Shown one piece after another: positions 1 through 8,123 of a stretch of 64,000 nt of DNA. A program made the position numbers and the translations under genes. The stretch's first letter is position 1. Each line of letters starts with the position of its first letter. The DNA comes from Sphingomonas sp. Lineage in GTDB: Bacteria > Pseudomonadota > Alphaproteobacteria > Sphingomonadales > Sphingomonadaceae. The notes under the pieces are model-generated. The model made no database searches. It was not told the origin of the DNA and saw only the letters and a list, made by a program, of their open reading frames with translations. The stretch covers positions 1 through 64,000 of the forward strand of contig NZ_SSMY01000014.1 in assembly GCF_004799495.1 (NCBI RefSeq), in the 5' to 3' direction.

Positions 1-2
1 CC

Positions 3-338
3 GACGGTGCGACCGCGCTGGTCGCGGCGGTGCAATGGCTGCAGGGGGCGTTGCTGGGCACCGTTGCGACGACTGTGGCGGTGATCGCGGTCGCGGCGGT
101 CGGGTTTTTAATGCTCGGCGGACGGATGGATTGGCGGCGTGGGGTGACGGTTATCGTCGGATGTTTTGTACTGTTCGGGGCAACGAGCATTGTCGCGGGG
201 GTGCGGGGAACAACGGGCGATGCGATCGCGGCACCAGCTGTTCCACCCTATAGCGCCCCGCCGCCCGTGGTGCGGCCTTCGCCGGTGCCGACCGCGGCAT
301 ACGACCCCTATGCCGGAGCTTCCGCTCAGCCGAATTAG
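3..338 (+). CDS. TrbC/VirB2-family conjugal pilin subunit (5' truncated by window edge)
   Basis: The reading frame is already open at base 3, so the N-terminus lies outside the window. The visible part shows a WLQGALLGTVAT motif, a long hydrophobic segment, a basic GGRMDWRRG loop, a second hydrophobic segment (VIVGCFVLFGATSIVAG) and a proline-rich tail. Two membrane segments around a short basic loop is the layout of TrbC/VirB2 pilins, which form the type IV secretion or conjugation pilus. A complete family member would have a signal peptide upstream. It implies that a T4SS/trb cluster lies left of the window. GTG at 30 is internal to the conserved region and is unlikely to be the real start. 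Confidence 0.8.
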   Translation, partial: DGATALVAAVQWLQGALLGTVATTVAVIAVAAVGFLMLGGRMDWRRGVTVIVGCFVLFGATSIVAGVRGTTGDAIAAPAVPPYSAPPPVVRPSPVPTAAYDPYAGASAQPN

Positions 339-344
339 GGTGAA

Positions 345-556
345 GCGCTGCCCACGTACCACAGCAGCGGGTTGTCCTCTCCAGCGCCCGGCACGTAGCG
401 CGCGGTCATCGCGCCGGTGCCGTCATATCCCGCGATCCGCTGGTCGCCGGCGTAGAGGTACGTCTCCGTCCCCGCGCCGTCGCTCGCCTGGTACAGCCGC
501 CCCAGTGGGTCGTACACCAAGGTCGCGCCCGTGCCGCTCGCCACCAGCCGGTTCTC
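345..556 (-). pseudogene. Orphan Rhs core fragment, duplicate of part of the Rhs gene
   Basis: This 212-bp stretch aligns without gaps to 1939-2150 inside the Rhs gene, with about 8 mismatches by eye (about 96% identity). It encodes the same YD-repeat piece (YDPLGRLYQ ... TETYLYAGDQRIA ... LLWYVGSA) but has neither the upstream core nor the downstream tip. Similarity stops abruptly on both sides. Such displaced core or tip fragments are typical debris of Rhs tip replacement by recombination. It is unlikely to be translated by itself. Bases 557-672 to its right hold no gene that I can see. Confidence 0.85.
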
Positions 557-672
557 CGCGGCTCTCTTCGCAAGCCCATCTTAAGAGCAAAGCCGACGCC
601 ATGTGGCGGCCTACGCGTGCGTATATGTGATCAGTAATGAGCGTAGCTCCATAATCCGTAATCGCGGAAATC

Positions 673-1032
673 TTATCCTATACCTAGCTGAATATTTTTT
701 TCGTGAGAGCACAGATAGAATCCGACGCTGTAATTATCAGTATCCAACCACCCCTTTGCTGTTTCAACGTACGCACAATACTTATTAGTGGCGTCGGCAA
801 ACTTATATGAATACATATATGGCCCTTCAATTTTGTAATAAGGATGTGATCGGTAGACTACATTTGACAAACTACGTCTATCAATCTCTTTATAATAACA
901 ATGTCCACTCTCACGACTAAGGCAGTTATTGACCATATCGATAGGATCGAGCTTTTTGTAAGAATTTGAAACTAAGAACGCTACTATAACTATAACTACC
1001 AAAAATATTACGGGTAAAATAAAATTCCTCAT
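673..1032 (-). CDS. Small membrane-anchored protein, candidate immunity to the Rhs tip
   Basis: A 119-residue protein with one N-terminal membrane segment (FILPVIFLVVIVIVAFLVS) and a tyrosine-, lysine- and cysteine-rich exported or periplasmic part. Its start overlaps the stop of the Rhs gene (ATG at 1032, Rhs stop from 1029), so the two are translationally coupled. Its DNA is much richer in A+T than the surroundings, like the Rhs tip. By analogy with Rhs and other polymorphic toxin loci, a small gene directly after the variable tip is usually the cognate immunity gene. I do not recognise the family; the assignment rests on position and composition. Confidence 0.6.
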   Translation of the reverse strand: MRNFILPVIFLVVIVIVAFLVSNSYKKLDPIDMVNNCLSRESGHCYYKEIDRRSLSNVVYRSHPYYKIEGPYMYSYKFADATNKYCAYVETAKGWLDTDNYSVGFYLCSHEKNIQLGIG

Positions 1033-3806
1033 TTTACCATTCCCCTAAATGTTCCGTATATATCTCTATCTGGAACCAAATACATAGTTGGATGTTTGCC
1101 ATCGACGCCTGGTACTAAGCCTTTGTCGACCAGCGCTACGCCGACATCACGGATCAAGTTCGTGCCACTGGAGTCTGGTTTCCAGTCATATGGCTGTCTT
1201 GCTACCTGCCCGTAAGCTTTAATAGTATAAACACCGTTTTTTACACTGACGCTGCCCTGCCAATTAATACGGTAATAACCTACGAGATTCGTGGGGCTTG
1301 AAGATGTAGTAAATCTTACAGCGGCTGGCTGACCTGTTCTGACCGCCTGAGCGATTGCTTTGGGAATTTGAGAATTAGGATAATACCCAGCAGCCGCATC
1401 TCGCACAATTTGGCCGTGACTTTGCTCGGTACCGATACCAAAGCAGCCGACGCAGAATTGAACATCTTTTTCGGCATATCTATTAGACTCAAAGGCTCTT
1501 TGCATTTCGATGTTGCTGCTTATTGCCGGGGTCGTTGGGTCGTTAGGCTCCGCATATGAGATGCCGCATCCATTTACCGCCACAAAGCTTTCGCCAATTG
1601 CGCATTCTCCGCTTGGATCATTTCCATTTACGGGGTCGTTGGCGACATAGGCATACAGATTGTTCTGATCCTTATACCCGATCGGGTCTGTCTGCAGGAA
1701 CCGGCCGAGGAACGGCGAGTAGAACCGCGCCTTGTAGTAATACAGCCCGAGCTGCGGGATCCACAGCTGCCCGGTGTACTGGTAGCGCCCCATGTTGAGG
1801 TTGGCCCCGGTCGTGCGGTCCAACGAGGGCACGCCGTACTCGTCGTAGCCGTTGATCCCGAGCAGCGCGCCGCTCGCGTCCGCCACCGACACGATCGAGC
1901 CGCGCTCGTCGCCCTGTAACGCGCGAGGGGCGGTGGTGGCGCTGCCCACGTACCACAGCAGCGGGTTGTCCTCGCCCGCACCCGGCACGTAGCGCGCGGT
2001 CATCGCGCCGGTGCCGTCATATTCCGCGATCCGCTGGTCGCCGGCGTAGAGGTACGTCTCCGTCCTCGCGCCGTCGCTCGCCTGGTACAGCCGCCCCAGC
2101 GGATCGTACACCAAGGTCGCGCCGGTGCCGCTCGCCACCAGCCGGTTCTCGGCGTCGTAGGTGAAGCTGTGCGTCCCGTCCGAAGCGAGGTTGCCGTTCG
2201 CATCGTAGCCATACGTCCGCGCGCCGCTCACCGTGCTGACCGACCCGGTGTACTGGTTGAGCGCGTTCACCGCGTAAGAGTGGCTGACATCGGTATAGCC
2301 GGGCCACGCATAGGCGGTGTTGCTGCGGAGCCTCGTCACCAGCTGGCTCGCGTTGTTGTAGCCGAACGTGCTGGTCACGTCCCCCGCCGTCCCCGACAGA
2401 TCGTCGGCCAGGCTCGCCAGACGCGACGCAAGGTCGTACCCGAACGTCGTCGTCACCGCGCCCCGCGTCTCCGTCCACGGGCGGCCCTGCGCGTCATAGG
2501 TCATGCTCGCGATCGACGTCGTGTTGCCGAGCCTGACAAGGTACAGGCGCGCGAGCTGGTCGTAATTGTACATGAAGAACACGCTGTCGGGGAAATTGAG
2601 CCGCTTGCGGTTGCTCTCAAAGTCGTAGCCCGAGGTCACCGTGCGGGCGACGCCGCCCATCGCGACCGTCTGCGAGCTTTGCCGCCCGAACCCGTCATAG
2701 GCGGTGTCGACCGTGTCCGCGCCGCTCGCCGAATCGAACCGCGCGTAGAGCTGCAGCCCGCGCGGGTCGTAACCGTAATAGACGTTGCGCACCGCGGAAG
2801 CCGGCGGCGTCGTACACGCGAAGCTGGCCACGCACGCGCCCGGCACCGTCTTCTCGATCGGGCGGTCGAGCCCGTCATAGGCGTAGGTGAACACGCGCGC
2901 GTCGCGCTTGACCAGCTTGGTCCGGTTGTTGTTGCGGTCGTACGAATATTTTTCGCAATCGTTGCCGCTGACCGACGCGCCGTCCGGCCCGGTGACGAAC
3001 GCCCCGAACGCATCGGTCGTCTCGGTGATGTTGCCGATCGCGCACGTCGCGATACCGCCGGGCACCGTTTTCGACGGGAACGCCCAGGCAACCAGGCGGT
3101 CGAATCCGTCATACGTATAGCCGGCCACATTCCCGTCGGCGTCCGTGACGGTCAGGGGCTTGCCGTTGGCGCTGTAGGTGTAGGTGACGTAGTCCTGCTG
3201 TAGCGGCGTGCCGAGTGCCTTGATGACCTTGTTGAGCTGGCCGTCATCGTAATATTTGTTTTGGGTGATGCGGTCGGGATTCGGCACGGTGCTGGCGGTG
3301 GTGAGCATGCACGCCGGCGTCGCCGTCGAGCCCCAGGTCGATGAATCCATCCGGACCGCGGTGCATTCGGCGCGACCGACCGAGTCATAGCTGTACTGAG
3401 TCATGGACTTTTCGACCCAGGCGGGGGCGCTCAGGCTGGCGTCCCATCCCCACACCGTAACCACCGACTTGCGGTCGAGCAGGTCGTTCGTCGTTTCCAC
3501 TTTCGAGAACGGCGTGAACCCGGTCCAGTCCGACGGCGCCACCGTTTCGGACTGCCAAGCGGATAGTGCGCCGGTTTCGACCGTCACCGTGTTCGTCGTG
3601 TCGTTGTAGGTCGTTCGGGTCGCCGGATAACTGAATGGGGTTACACCATCGGCATCGGGCGCGATCGTCCCTACCACCCGGTCGATGTCGTCGTACCGGA
3701 CCGCTGACAGGTACGGCGAAGCCGACGTCTGCGCGACGGCGGCGCCGGGGAGCGCGAGCGCGACGACCGCGAGCAGCGCTTGAGCCAGACGGACCATCAC
3801 TGGCAC
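1029..3806 (-). CDS. Rhs-repeat protein with variable C-terminal tip (putative polymorphic toxin)
   Basis: A 925-residue protein with its own signal peptide (VRLAQALLAVVALALPGAAVAQ), many YD repeats (YGYDANGN, YDAENRL, GDQRIAEYD) and the conserved end of an Rhs core near residue 700-730 (LGRFLQTDPIGYKDQNNLYAYVANDPVNGNDPSG). After that the sequence changes to a tip of about 195 residues rich in Asn, Ser, Tyr and Lys, ending GTFRGMVK, encoded by AT-richer DNA (about 1029-1625). Core plus unrelated tip is the standard polymorphic-toxin layout. I do not recognise the tip, so the toxic activity is unknown. The start overlaps the end of the upstream Rhs gene by 10 bases. Confidence 0.85.
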   Translation of the reverse strand: MPVMVRLAQALLAVVALALPGAAVAQTSASPYLSAVRYDDIDRVVGTIAPDADGVTPFSYPATRTTYNDTTNTVTVETGALSAWQSETVAPSDWTGFTPFSKVETTNDLLDRKSVVTVWGWDASLSAPAWVEKSMTQYSYDSVGRAECTAVRMDSSTWGSTATPACMLTTASTVPNPDRITQNKYYDDGQLNKVIKALGTPLQQDYVTYTYSANGKPLTVTDADGNVAGYTYDGFDRLVAWAFPSKTVPGGIATCAIGNITETTDAFGAFVTGPDGASVSGNDCEKYSYDRNNNRTKLVKRDARVFTYAYDGLDRPIEKTVPGACVASFACTTPPASAVRNVYYGYDPRGLQLYARFDSASGADTVDTAYDGFGRQSSQTVAMGGVARTVTSGYDFESNRKRLNFPDSVFFMYNYDQLARLYLVRLGNTTSIASMTYDAQGRPWTETRGAVTTTFGYDLASRLASLADDLSGTAGDVTSTFGYNNASQLVTRLRSNTAYAWPGYTDVSHSYAVNALNQYTGSVSTVSGARTYGYDANGNLASDGTHSFTYDAENRLVASGTGATLVYDPLGRLYQASDGARTETYLYAGDQRIAEYDGTGAMTARYVPGAGEDNPLLWYVGSATTAPRALQGDERGSIVSVADASGALLGINGYDEYGVPSLDRTTGANLNMGRYQYTGQLWIPQLGLYYYKARFYSPFLGRFLQTDPIGYKDQNNLYAYVANDPVNGNDPSGECAIGESFVAVNGCGISYAEPNDPTTPAISSNIEMQRAFESNRYAEKDVQFCVGCFGIGTEQSHGQIVRDAAAGYYPNSQIPKAIAQAVRTGQPAAVRFTTSSSPTNLVGYYRINWQGSVSVKNGVYTIKAYGQVARQPYDWKPDSSGTNLIRDVGVALVDKGLVPGVDGKHPTMYLVPDRDIYGTFRGMVK

Positions 3807-5689
3807 GTCGTCCGCGCGGCGCCGGGTGTCGTCGTGCTGATCTTTCGACTGTATGCGTCATAACCATAGCAGGTGCGCAACGTCGTCAGCGTGCTGCCAA
3901 CATACGCTGTCACCGCCGTCCCGCGCAGCAGCAGATTATCTACCGTGCCGTCCGCGCCGTATTCGTACGAGGTCACGCGTTGCGGCGCTGACGTGTCGCA
4001 CACCGGGGTCGGGCTGCTGCCCGCCGCGGTCTGGCACTCGGTCATCGTGTCCGGCATCCAGATCGACTGCCCGGTCGAAACCAACGCCCCTCCCGAATTC
4101 AGGACGTATGCCGCCTTCTGCACATAGGTATAGACCTTGAGCGGCCGCGCCGCGCCGGCCGTCGGCGCGGGCTTCATCTCGGTCAGCATCCCGCCCCAAG
4201 CGGCGTAGGTCCAGTTCGTGACGTTGCCTTTCGGGTCAGTCCGCGACAGCGGTTTTGCCAGGTTCTGCGTGGTGACGCCGCTCGAACCCGCCGTGCCGTA
4301 TGTAAAGGTTACGACGCGATCCGCCAGTCCGCTCCCGGGTTTGGCCCTGACGGTTTCTGTGGCGATCGCGTTGAAGTTCGCCGCGGAGTAGGTGGCGAGA
4401 TATTTGTTGCCCTCGGGGTAGTCGACTTCGGTCAGCATCGTCCCGTCCTGCGACGGGTTGTTGGGACTGGGCTCGGCGCTTTTGCCACCGGCCCATTTGT
4501 ATGTCGTCGTTCGATTGTAGGGATCGGTGATGGTCAACGGGCTCGAGTTCGAATAGCTGATCGTCGTTGTCTTGCCTGACGGGCCTGACGGGTCAGTCAC
4601 CTGAGCACTGTCCAGATCGGTCCAGTTGGGAAAATCCCAGTCGTAGTTGCGCCAGGAAGCGTCCTCCGGAGCAGCGATTTTCCAGACGCTTCCATCGGCG
4701 AGTGTTTCGATGGGAATGTCGCTCGAGTCCGTGCCCAGACTTGCCTGGCAGACGCTGTACGAGGGTGGCTTGACGCACGTCAGGTCGCCGGGGTTTTCAA
4801 TGCCGCTATAGGTATAAGAGGTTACCCTGCCGAGCGCGTCCGTGAAGCTCGATAGCTGCGGCGTCCCATCGTACTGGTAAGTGACCTTGCGCGGCCTAAG
4901 ATCGCAGGTGGACGAGGCGTCCACATATGTTCGCGCCAGATCGATGGCACACGCATCGGCGACATAACCGTTGCTGCCGATATCGAAGAGAATTGCATAG
5001 CCCGTCGAATCGGTGACGAGCTTCAGGTTCTTGTTAGCGTCATAGTAGAATTTCTGAATGCGGCCGTCCGCGAACAGAATGTTGTCGACTCGTTGCGAGT
5101 AGATGCCACCGCCGATTGTTCCACCGGCATCGACGGACGGATTGAACGTGTAGATGTCCCCCGCGCTGTCGATATAGACGTAGGCGCTTCCGACTAGCCC
5201 GAGCACGCCCGAGAATGCATCGCCGTTCAGGAGGTCGAAGGTCGTGTTCGTCGTGCTGTACTGCTGCTGGTAAAGACCGCTTGCACCGCTCCCGATATGG
5301 ACCGTATCGTGGTACCGCAACGGGAGTGTATAAGTGTTGCCGTCATAGGCGACAAAAGCCTTGGTGGCAGGCTCCACACTCGGCATTACATAGATGTCGA
5401 AATTGCTCGTCATTCTGAAGCCGAACTGCGCGTGCTCAGGATTGTTCTGACCGCGGCTCTTGTTCTTGCCGGGATAGCCCTGGTTGAAACGCTCCAGCGA
5501 CAGACCTGCGATGGTCAGATCCGTATTGCTGACCTGCATTGTCCCGGTTTTGGGACTCATGTTCCACGCCATGATCGTCTGAACCTTCGGCGGCGGCAAG
5601 TCCTCCTCCTGCGCAGCCGCGGGCGCGCTGAACAGGAAAAGCGCGGACAATACCCCGGCAGTGGCGCAGGCGGCTCGGGCCCGATTCAT
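3797..5689 (-). CDS. Secreted Rhs/YD-repeat protein, N-terminal partner of the Rhs core
   Basis: A 630-residue protein with a clear signal peptide (ATAGVLSALFLFSAPAAAQ), a beta-rich N-terminal region and then YD-type repeats (VTYQYDGTPQL, DALGRVTSYTYSG, ITDPYNRTTTYKW, RTCYGYDAYSR). It ends at a YD repeat that continues logically into the next gene, whose start it overlaps by 10 bases. The next gene has its own signal peptide, so this looks like a genuinely split two-polypeptide Rhs shell and not a frameshift. It probably forms the front half of the Rhs cocoon that carries the downstream tip. Confidence 0.75.
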   Translation of the reverse strand: MNRARAACATAGVLSALFLFSAPAAAQEEDLPPPKVQTIMAWNMSPKTGTMQVSNTDLTIAGLSLERFNQGYPGKNKSRGQNNPEHAQFGFRMTSNFDIYVMPSVEPATKAFVAYDGNTYTLPLRYHDTVHIGSGASGLYQQQYSTTNTTFDLLNGDAFSGVLGLVGSAYVYIDSAGDIYTFNPSVDAGGTIGGGIYSQRVDNILFADGRIQKFYYDANKNLKLVTDSTGYAILFDIGSNGYVADACAIDLARTYVDASSTCDLRPRKVTYQYDGTPQLSSFTDALGRVTSYTYSGIENPGDLTCVKPPSYSVCQASLGTDSSDIPIETLADGSVWKIAAPEDASWRNYDWDFPNWTDLDSAQVTDPSGPSGKTTTISYSNSSPLTITDPYNRTTTYKWAGGKSAEPSPNNPSQDGTMLTEVDYPEGNKYLATYSAANFNAIATETVRAKPGSGLADRVVTFTYGTAGSSGVTTQNLAKPLSRTDPKGNVTNWTYAAWGGMLTEMKPAPTAGAARPLKVYTYVQKAAYVLNSGGALVSTGQSIWMPDTMTECQTAAGSSPTPVCDTSAPQRVTSYEYGADGTVDNLLLRGTAVTAYVGSTLTTLRTCYGYDAYSRKISTTTPGAARTTCQ

Positions 5690-5732
5690 CTATTTCTTCT
5701 CCGGTCGATGGGCTTGATCATTCTCGATCGCG

Positions 5733-6362
5733 TCAGGAAGCTACGCGTGCGTAATTCGGTGGCTCGCCTACGCACGTCGAGCTGTTGCCCGTGACCGTGA
5801 TCGTAACGGACCCGGTGCTAGTGGCACCGAGTGCATCCGCGACAGTATAGGCGAACGTGAAGGTGCCGGTGGACGATGCGCTGAAGTTCACCGTCGTGCT
5901 GCTGGTGATGGTGGCATAGGCGCTGCCGGACCCATTGGTCGAACTCACATCGATCGATGCAACCGACAGGGGTAGATCGTTGTCGGGATCGGTGTCGTTC
6001 GCCACCAGATTTAGCGACTGCGTCGTCGCGCAATTGAAGCTGACCGTATCATGGACCGCGACAGGCGGTTGATTCGTCGGGCTGGGCGTAGGAGTGGGGG
6101 TTGGCGTAGGCGCCGGGGTAGGAGTTGGCGTCGGACAAGCGGCAGGCGCGCTCGTCGCAACATCGTACCGCGTACGATTGCCCGCCGCATCGAAGCAGGT
6201 GCCGGTCTTGCGCGTATCGTTCGGGCCGCCGCTGATGGAGCTCCCCGTGAGTCGGCCGAGCGCGTCGTACGTGTATGTCGTGGTTTCCTGGGCGGCGGCT
6301 GCGCCACCCATGACGGATACCGTCGCCACCGACGACAGAAGCCAAACCCTTTTCCGGCTCAT
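5733..6362 (-). CDS. Secreted YD-repeat protein with Pro-Thr linker and Ig/cadherin-like domain
   Basis: The start at 6362 is chosen because AGGGGGA precedes that ATG and a signal peptide follows (LLSSVATVSVMGGAAAAQ). The mature protein begins with one YD repeat (TTTYTYDALGRLTGSS), followed by a Pro-Thr linker (PTPTPAPTPTPTPTPSP, DNA at about 6070-6135) and a domain beginning NQPPVAVHDTVSF with a NDTDPDNDLPLS motif, typical of bacterial cadherin or Ig-like adhesive repeats. It is the first gene of the leftward Rhs cluster, 43 bp before the next. A surface or accessory role is inferred; it lacks an Rhs core. Confidence 0.65.
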   Translation of the reverse strand: MSRKRVWLLSSVATVSVMGGAAAAQETTTYTYDALGRLTGSSISGGPNDTRKTGTCFDAAGNRTRYDVATSAPAACPTPTPTPAPTPTPTPTPSPTNQPPVAVHDTVSFNCATTQSLNLVANDTDPDNDLPLSVASIDVSSTNGSGSAYATITSSTTVNFSASSTGTFTFAYTVADALGATSTGSVTITVTGNSSTCVGEPPNYARVAS

Positions 6363-6504
6363 CTTGCATCCCCCTGCAAAAAAGAATGCGTGCCAGAATC
6401 CAACATTACAACAGGGCTTTAGCAGCAATCCGTTGTGGTGCGTCGTTTTCTGGGGATAACTATGGGATGAGGATCGGCTTCAGCTTTTTCGCGCAGTTGC
6501 ACCT

Positions 6505-6575
6505 AGCATTTTCCGACCGGTTTGCGCCCTAAATTCGGTCGTTCAGAGCGAGCGGCAACGGACCCAAAAGCAGTC
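6505..6575. repeat. Dispersed intergenic repeat, copy 1
   Basis: Intergenic sequence containing ACCGGTTTGCGCCC, then an A/T-rich step and CGGTCGTTCAG. Related sequence occurs at about 10735-10800 and 16965-17045, always between genes. The rest of the 6363-6586 gap holds nothing else that I recognise apart from promoter space for the leftward Rhs cluster. Confidence 0.45.
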
Positions 6576-6586
6576 GTAATCACAGC

Positions 6587-7225
6587 CTAGTTCAGAACTT
6601 GCGGCGCTCGTCCTCGTGTTCGCCAAGCCGCGAATTCGCGAAAACTAAGCGGGCGTTTGAATTGAAGGCCAGCCGCGCCGTCACGGCACCAGCGGACGAT
6701 CGCGCCGCGTTCGTCGAGACCCGCGGCATTGATGTCGCACGACGCGCCTTCGAGAAGAAGGCGATCGGTTTTGATGCACATCCCCGCCTGCGAGGCATCG
6801 GCGATATGTACCGCAAATTCGCGGTCGGTTACGCGAACCGTTGCTTCCCCGTTGAGCTGGACACGAGGCGCGCGAACGCGTCGCCCCAGTTCCCCGAGTG
6901 TCTGGTGCGCCAGGTAAGCAAGGATAGGCACTTTCCGGTCGAACTTTACGCCGATCGACCCGCCCTCTGCCCAAATCACGCGCCCCGCGATCCTGCGCCC
7001 GGTTCTCAGTTCAAACTCCACCGTTTCTCCCACAGCGAGCGCGCAATAGATGTCAGCACGCAATCCGCCCGCGGACACGTTTCGCAGGATACACAACTCG
7101 TCGCCCCGCGCCGTGGCGAGCCTGGCGACCTGGAGGACCGTGCGGTGCCGCAGTTCGGCCCGCTGATCGCCAATTGCCCGATCGAACAGTGCGGCGCGAT
7201 CGCTACCCACTGAATGAACTGTCAT
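6587..7225 (-). CDS. PilZ-domain protein (c-di-GMP effector candidate)
   Basis: A 212-residue soluble protein. Residues about 22-95 have the PilZ pattern: RHRTVLQVARLATARG, then a CILRNVSAGGL turn (equivalent of the D/NxSxxG motif), then GRVIWAEGGSIGVKF. A second, more degenerate PilZ-like unit follows (HIADASQAGMCIKTD ... GAIVRWCRDGAAGLQF). PilZ domains bind cyclic di-GMP and control motility, polysaccharide or cell-surface functions. The ATG directly abuts the TAA stop of the next PilZ gene upstream (TAA-ATG), so the pair is one transcription unit. Confidence 0.8.
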   Translation of the reverse strand: MTVHSVGSDRAALFDRAIGDQRAELRHRTVLQVARLATARGDELCILRNVSAGGLRADIYCALAVGETVEFELRTGRRIAGRVIWAEGGSIGVKFDRKVPILAYLAHQTLGELGRRVRAPRVQLNGEATVRVTDREFAVHIADASQAGMCIKTDRLLLEGASCDINAAGLDERGAIVRWCRDGAAGLQFKRPLSFREFAAWRTRGRAPQVLN

Positions 7226-7873
7226 TTATCCCTCTCTCGATGCTTGATATTCGATTCCGTCGCCAAGAAAACTCACCGCGCCCAACTCTTCCGCGGACAA
7301 GATGTCGACGAGTTGCAGGCCTGCGGAGGACTCCTTCGTCCAGCGAACAACGCCTTGGCACTCGCGCCCGTTGGGCAGCTGGACGCTGACGCGCAGCCCC
7401 GCCTTGAAGGAGCCGTCGTGCCGCACCTTCATGCCACGCTGCGAAATGTCGTCGACTTCGAGCTTGTGAACGCCTTCTGCGCTGCGCCCATTGGCGCTGA
7501 CTCGCCCTGTAGCCAGACGCAACGGCCGAGCCCGCTTGGACCGAGCTTCGGCCACTAGCCGCCTCAGCAGCTCAGCGCAATTGACGGGGCGCTGGAACGC
7601 CAGAGCGTAGCGGTTGCAGGCCTTCCCCGCCACGGTTGCGGTGAGGGAAACCGTCTCTGAGAAATCGACCCGGATTGCTTGCCCCATCCGCAGATCCATG
7701 ATCGACGACAGTTCAATGCCGCCGTCAAATAAGGTATGAACCCTCGCCAGCCCTGCTTCCCCCGCAATGTGCAGGCGAGCGATTCGGTTCACGGTCGAGA
7801 GTCGGACATCTCCAACCAATCCACCGTTCTGCGCAGCGGGCCGCAGCCGATCGAAATCGTCCTTCGTGTCCAT
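7226..7873 (-). CDS. PilZ-domain protein, paralogue of the adjacent gene
   Basis: The start at 7873 is chosen for its AAGGGGAG ribosome site. The 215-residue protein has two PilZ-like halves: an N-terminal degenerate half (VNRIARLHIAGEAGLARVHTLFDGGIEL) and a C-terminal half (RPLRLATGRVSANG ... HKLEVDDISQRGMKVRHDG ... CQGVVRWTKESSAGLQLVD) with the Dx(S)xxGM and W/GL motifs. Tandem PilZ doublets with one degenerate unit are common in sphingomonads. It precedes the second PilZ gene with no intergenic base. About 250 bp separate it from the divergent regulator gene at 8124. Confidence 0.8.
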   Translation of the reverse strand: MDTKDDFDRLRPAAQNGGLVGDVRLSTVNRIARLHIAGEAGLARVHTLFDGGIELSSIMDLRMGQAIRVDFSETVSLTATVAGKACNRYALAFQRPVNCAELLRRLVAEARSKRARPLRLATGRVSANGRSAEGVHKLEVDDISQRGMKVRHDGSFKAGLRVSVQLPNGRECQGVVRWTKESSAGLQLVDILSAEELGAVSFLGDGIEYQASREG

Positions 7874-8123
7874 ATTGATGCTCCCCTTGCTCCTGCGAGC
7901 CAAGTCGCAAGGGGCGGTCAAAACAACAATTCGTATGGGCTACGGTGGCGCGGGCAGGAAATTGTTTACCCAAAACCAAGATGCACCGCCGAGGCATCAT
8001 AGCAATCGCGGCGGCACGCACCCATTTGCGTGTTGTTACCGTAAGATTACGGTAAGCCTCACTTTTTTGGTTCATCTAGAGCTTGGATGAGGTATCGGCC
8101 CTGAGTTCTCGTAAGGTAAGTGC

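Noticed and set aside
2169..3203. 344-residue plus-strand frame inside the Rhs gene
   Set aside because: Shadow of repetitive YD sequence on the other strand.
3797..3806. Overlap of the two Rhs genes as a frameshift in one long gene
   Set aside because: The second gene has its own start and signal peptide, so two secreted polypeptides are more likely.
6070..6135. Tandem short repeats read as a CRISPR or minisatellite
   Set aside because: They encode the Pro-Thr linker of the secreted protein at 5733-6362; there are no spacers.
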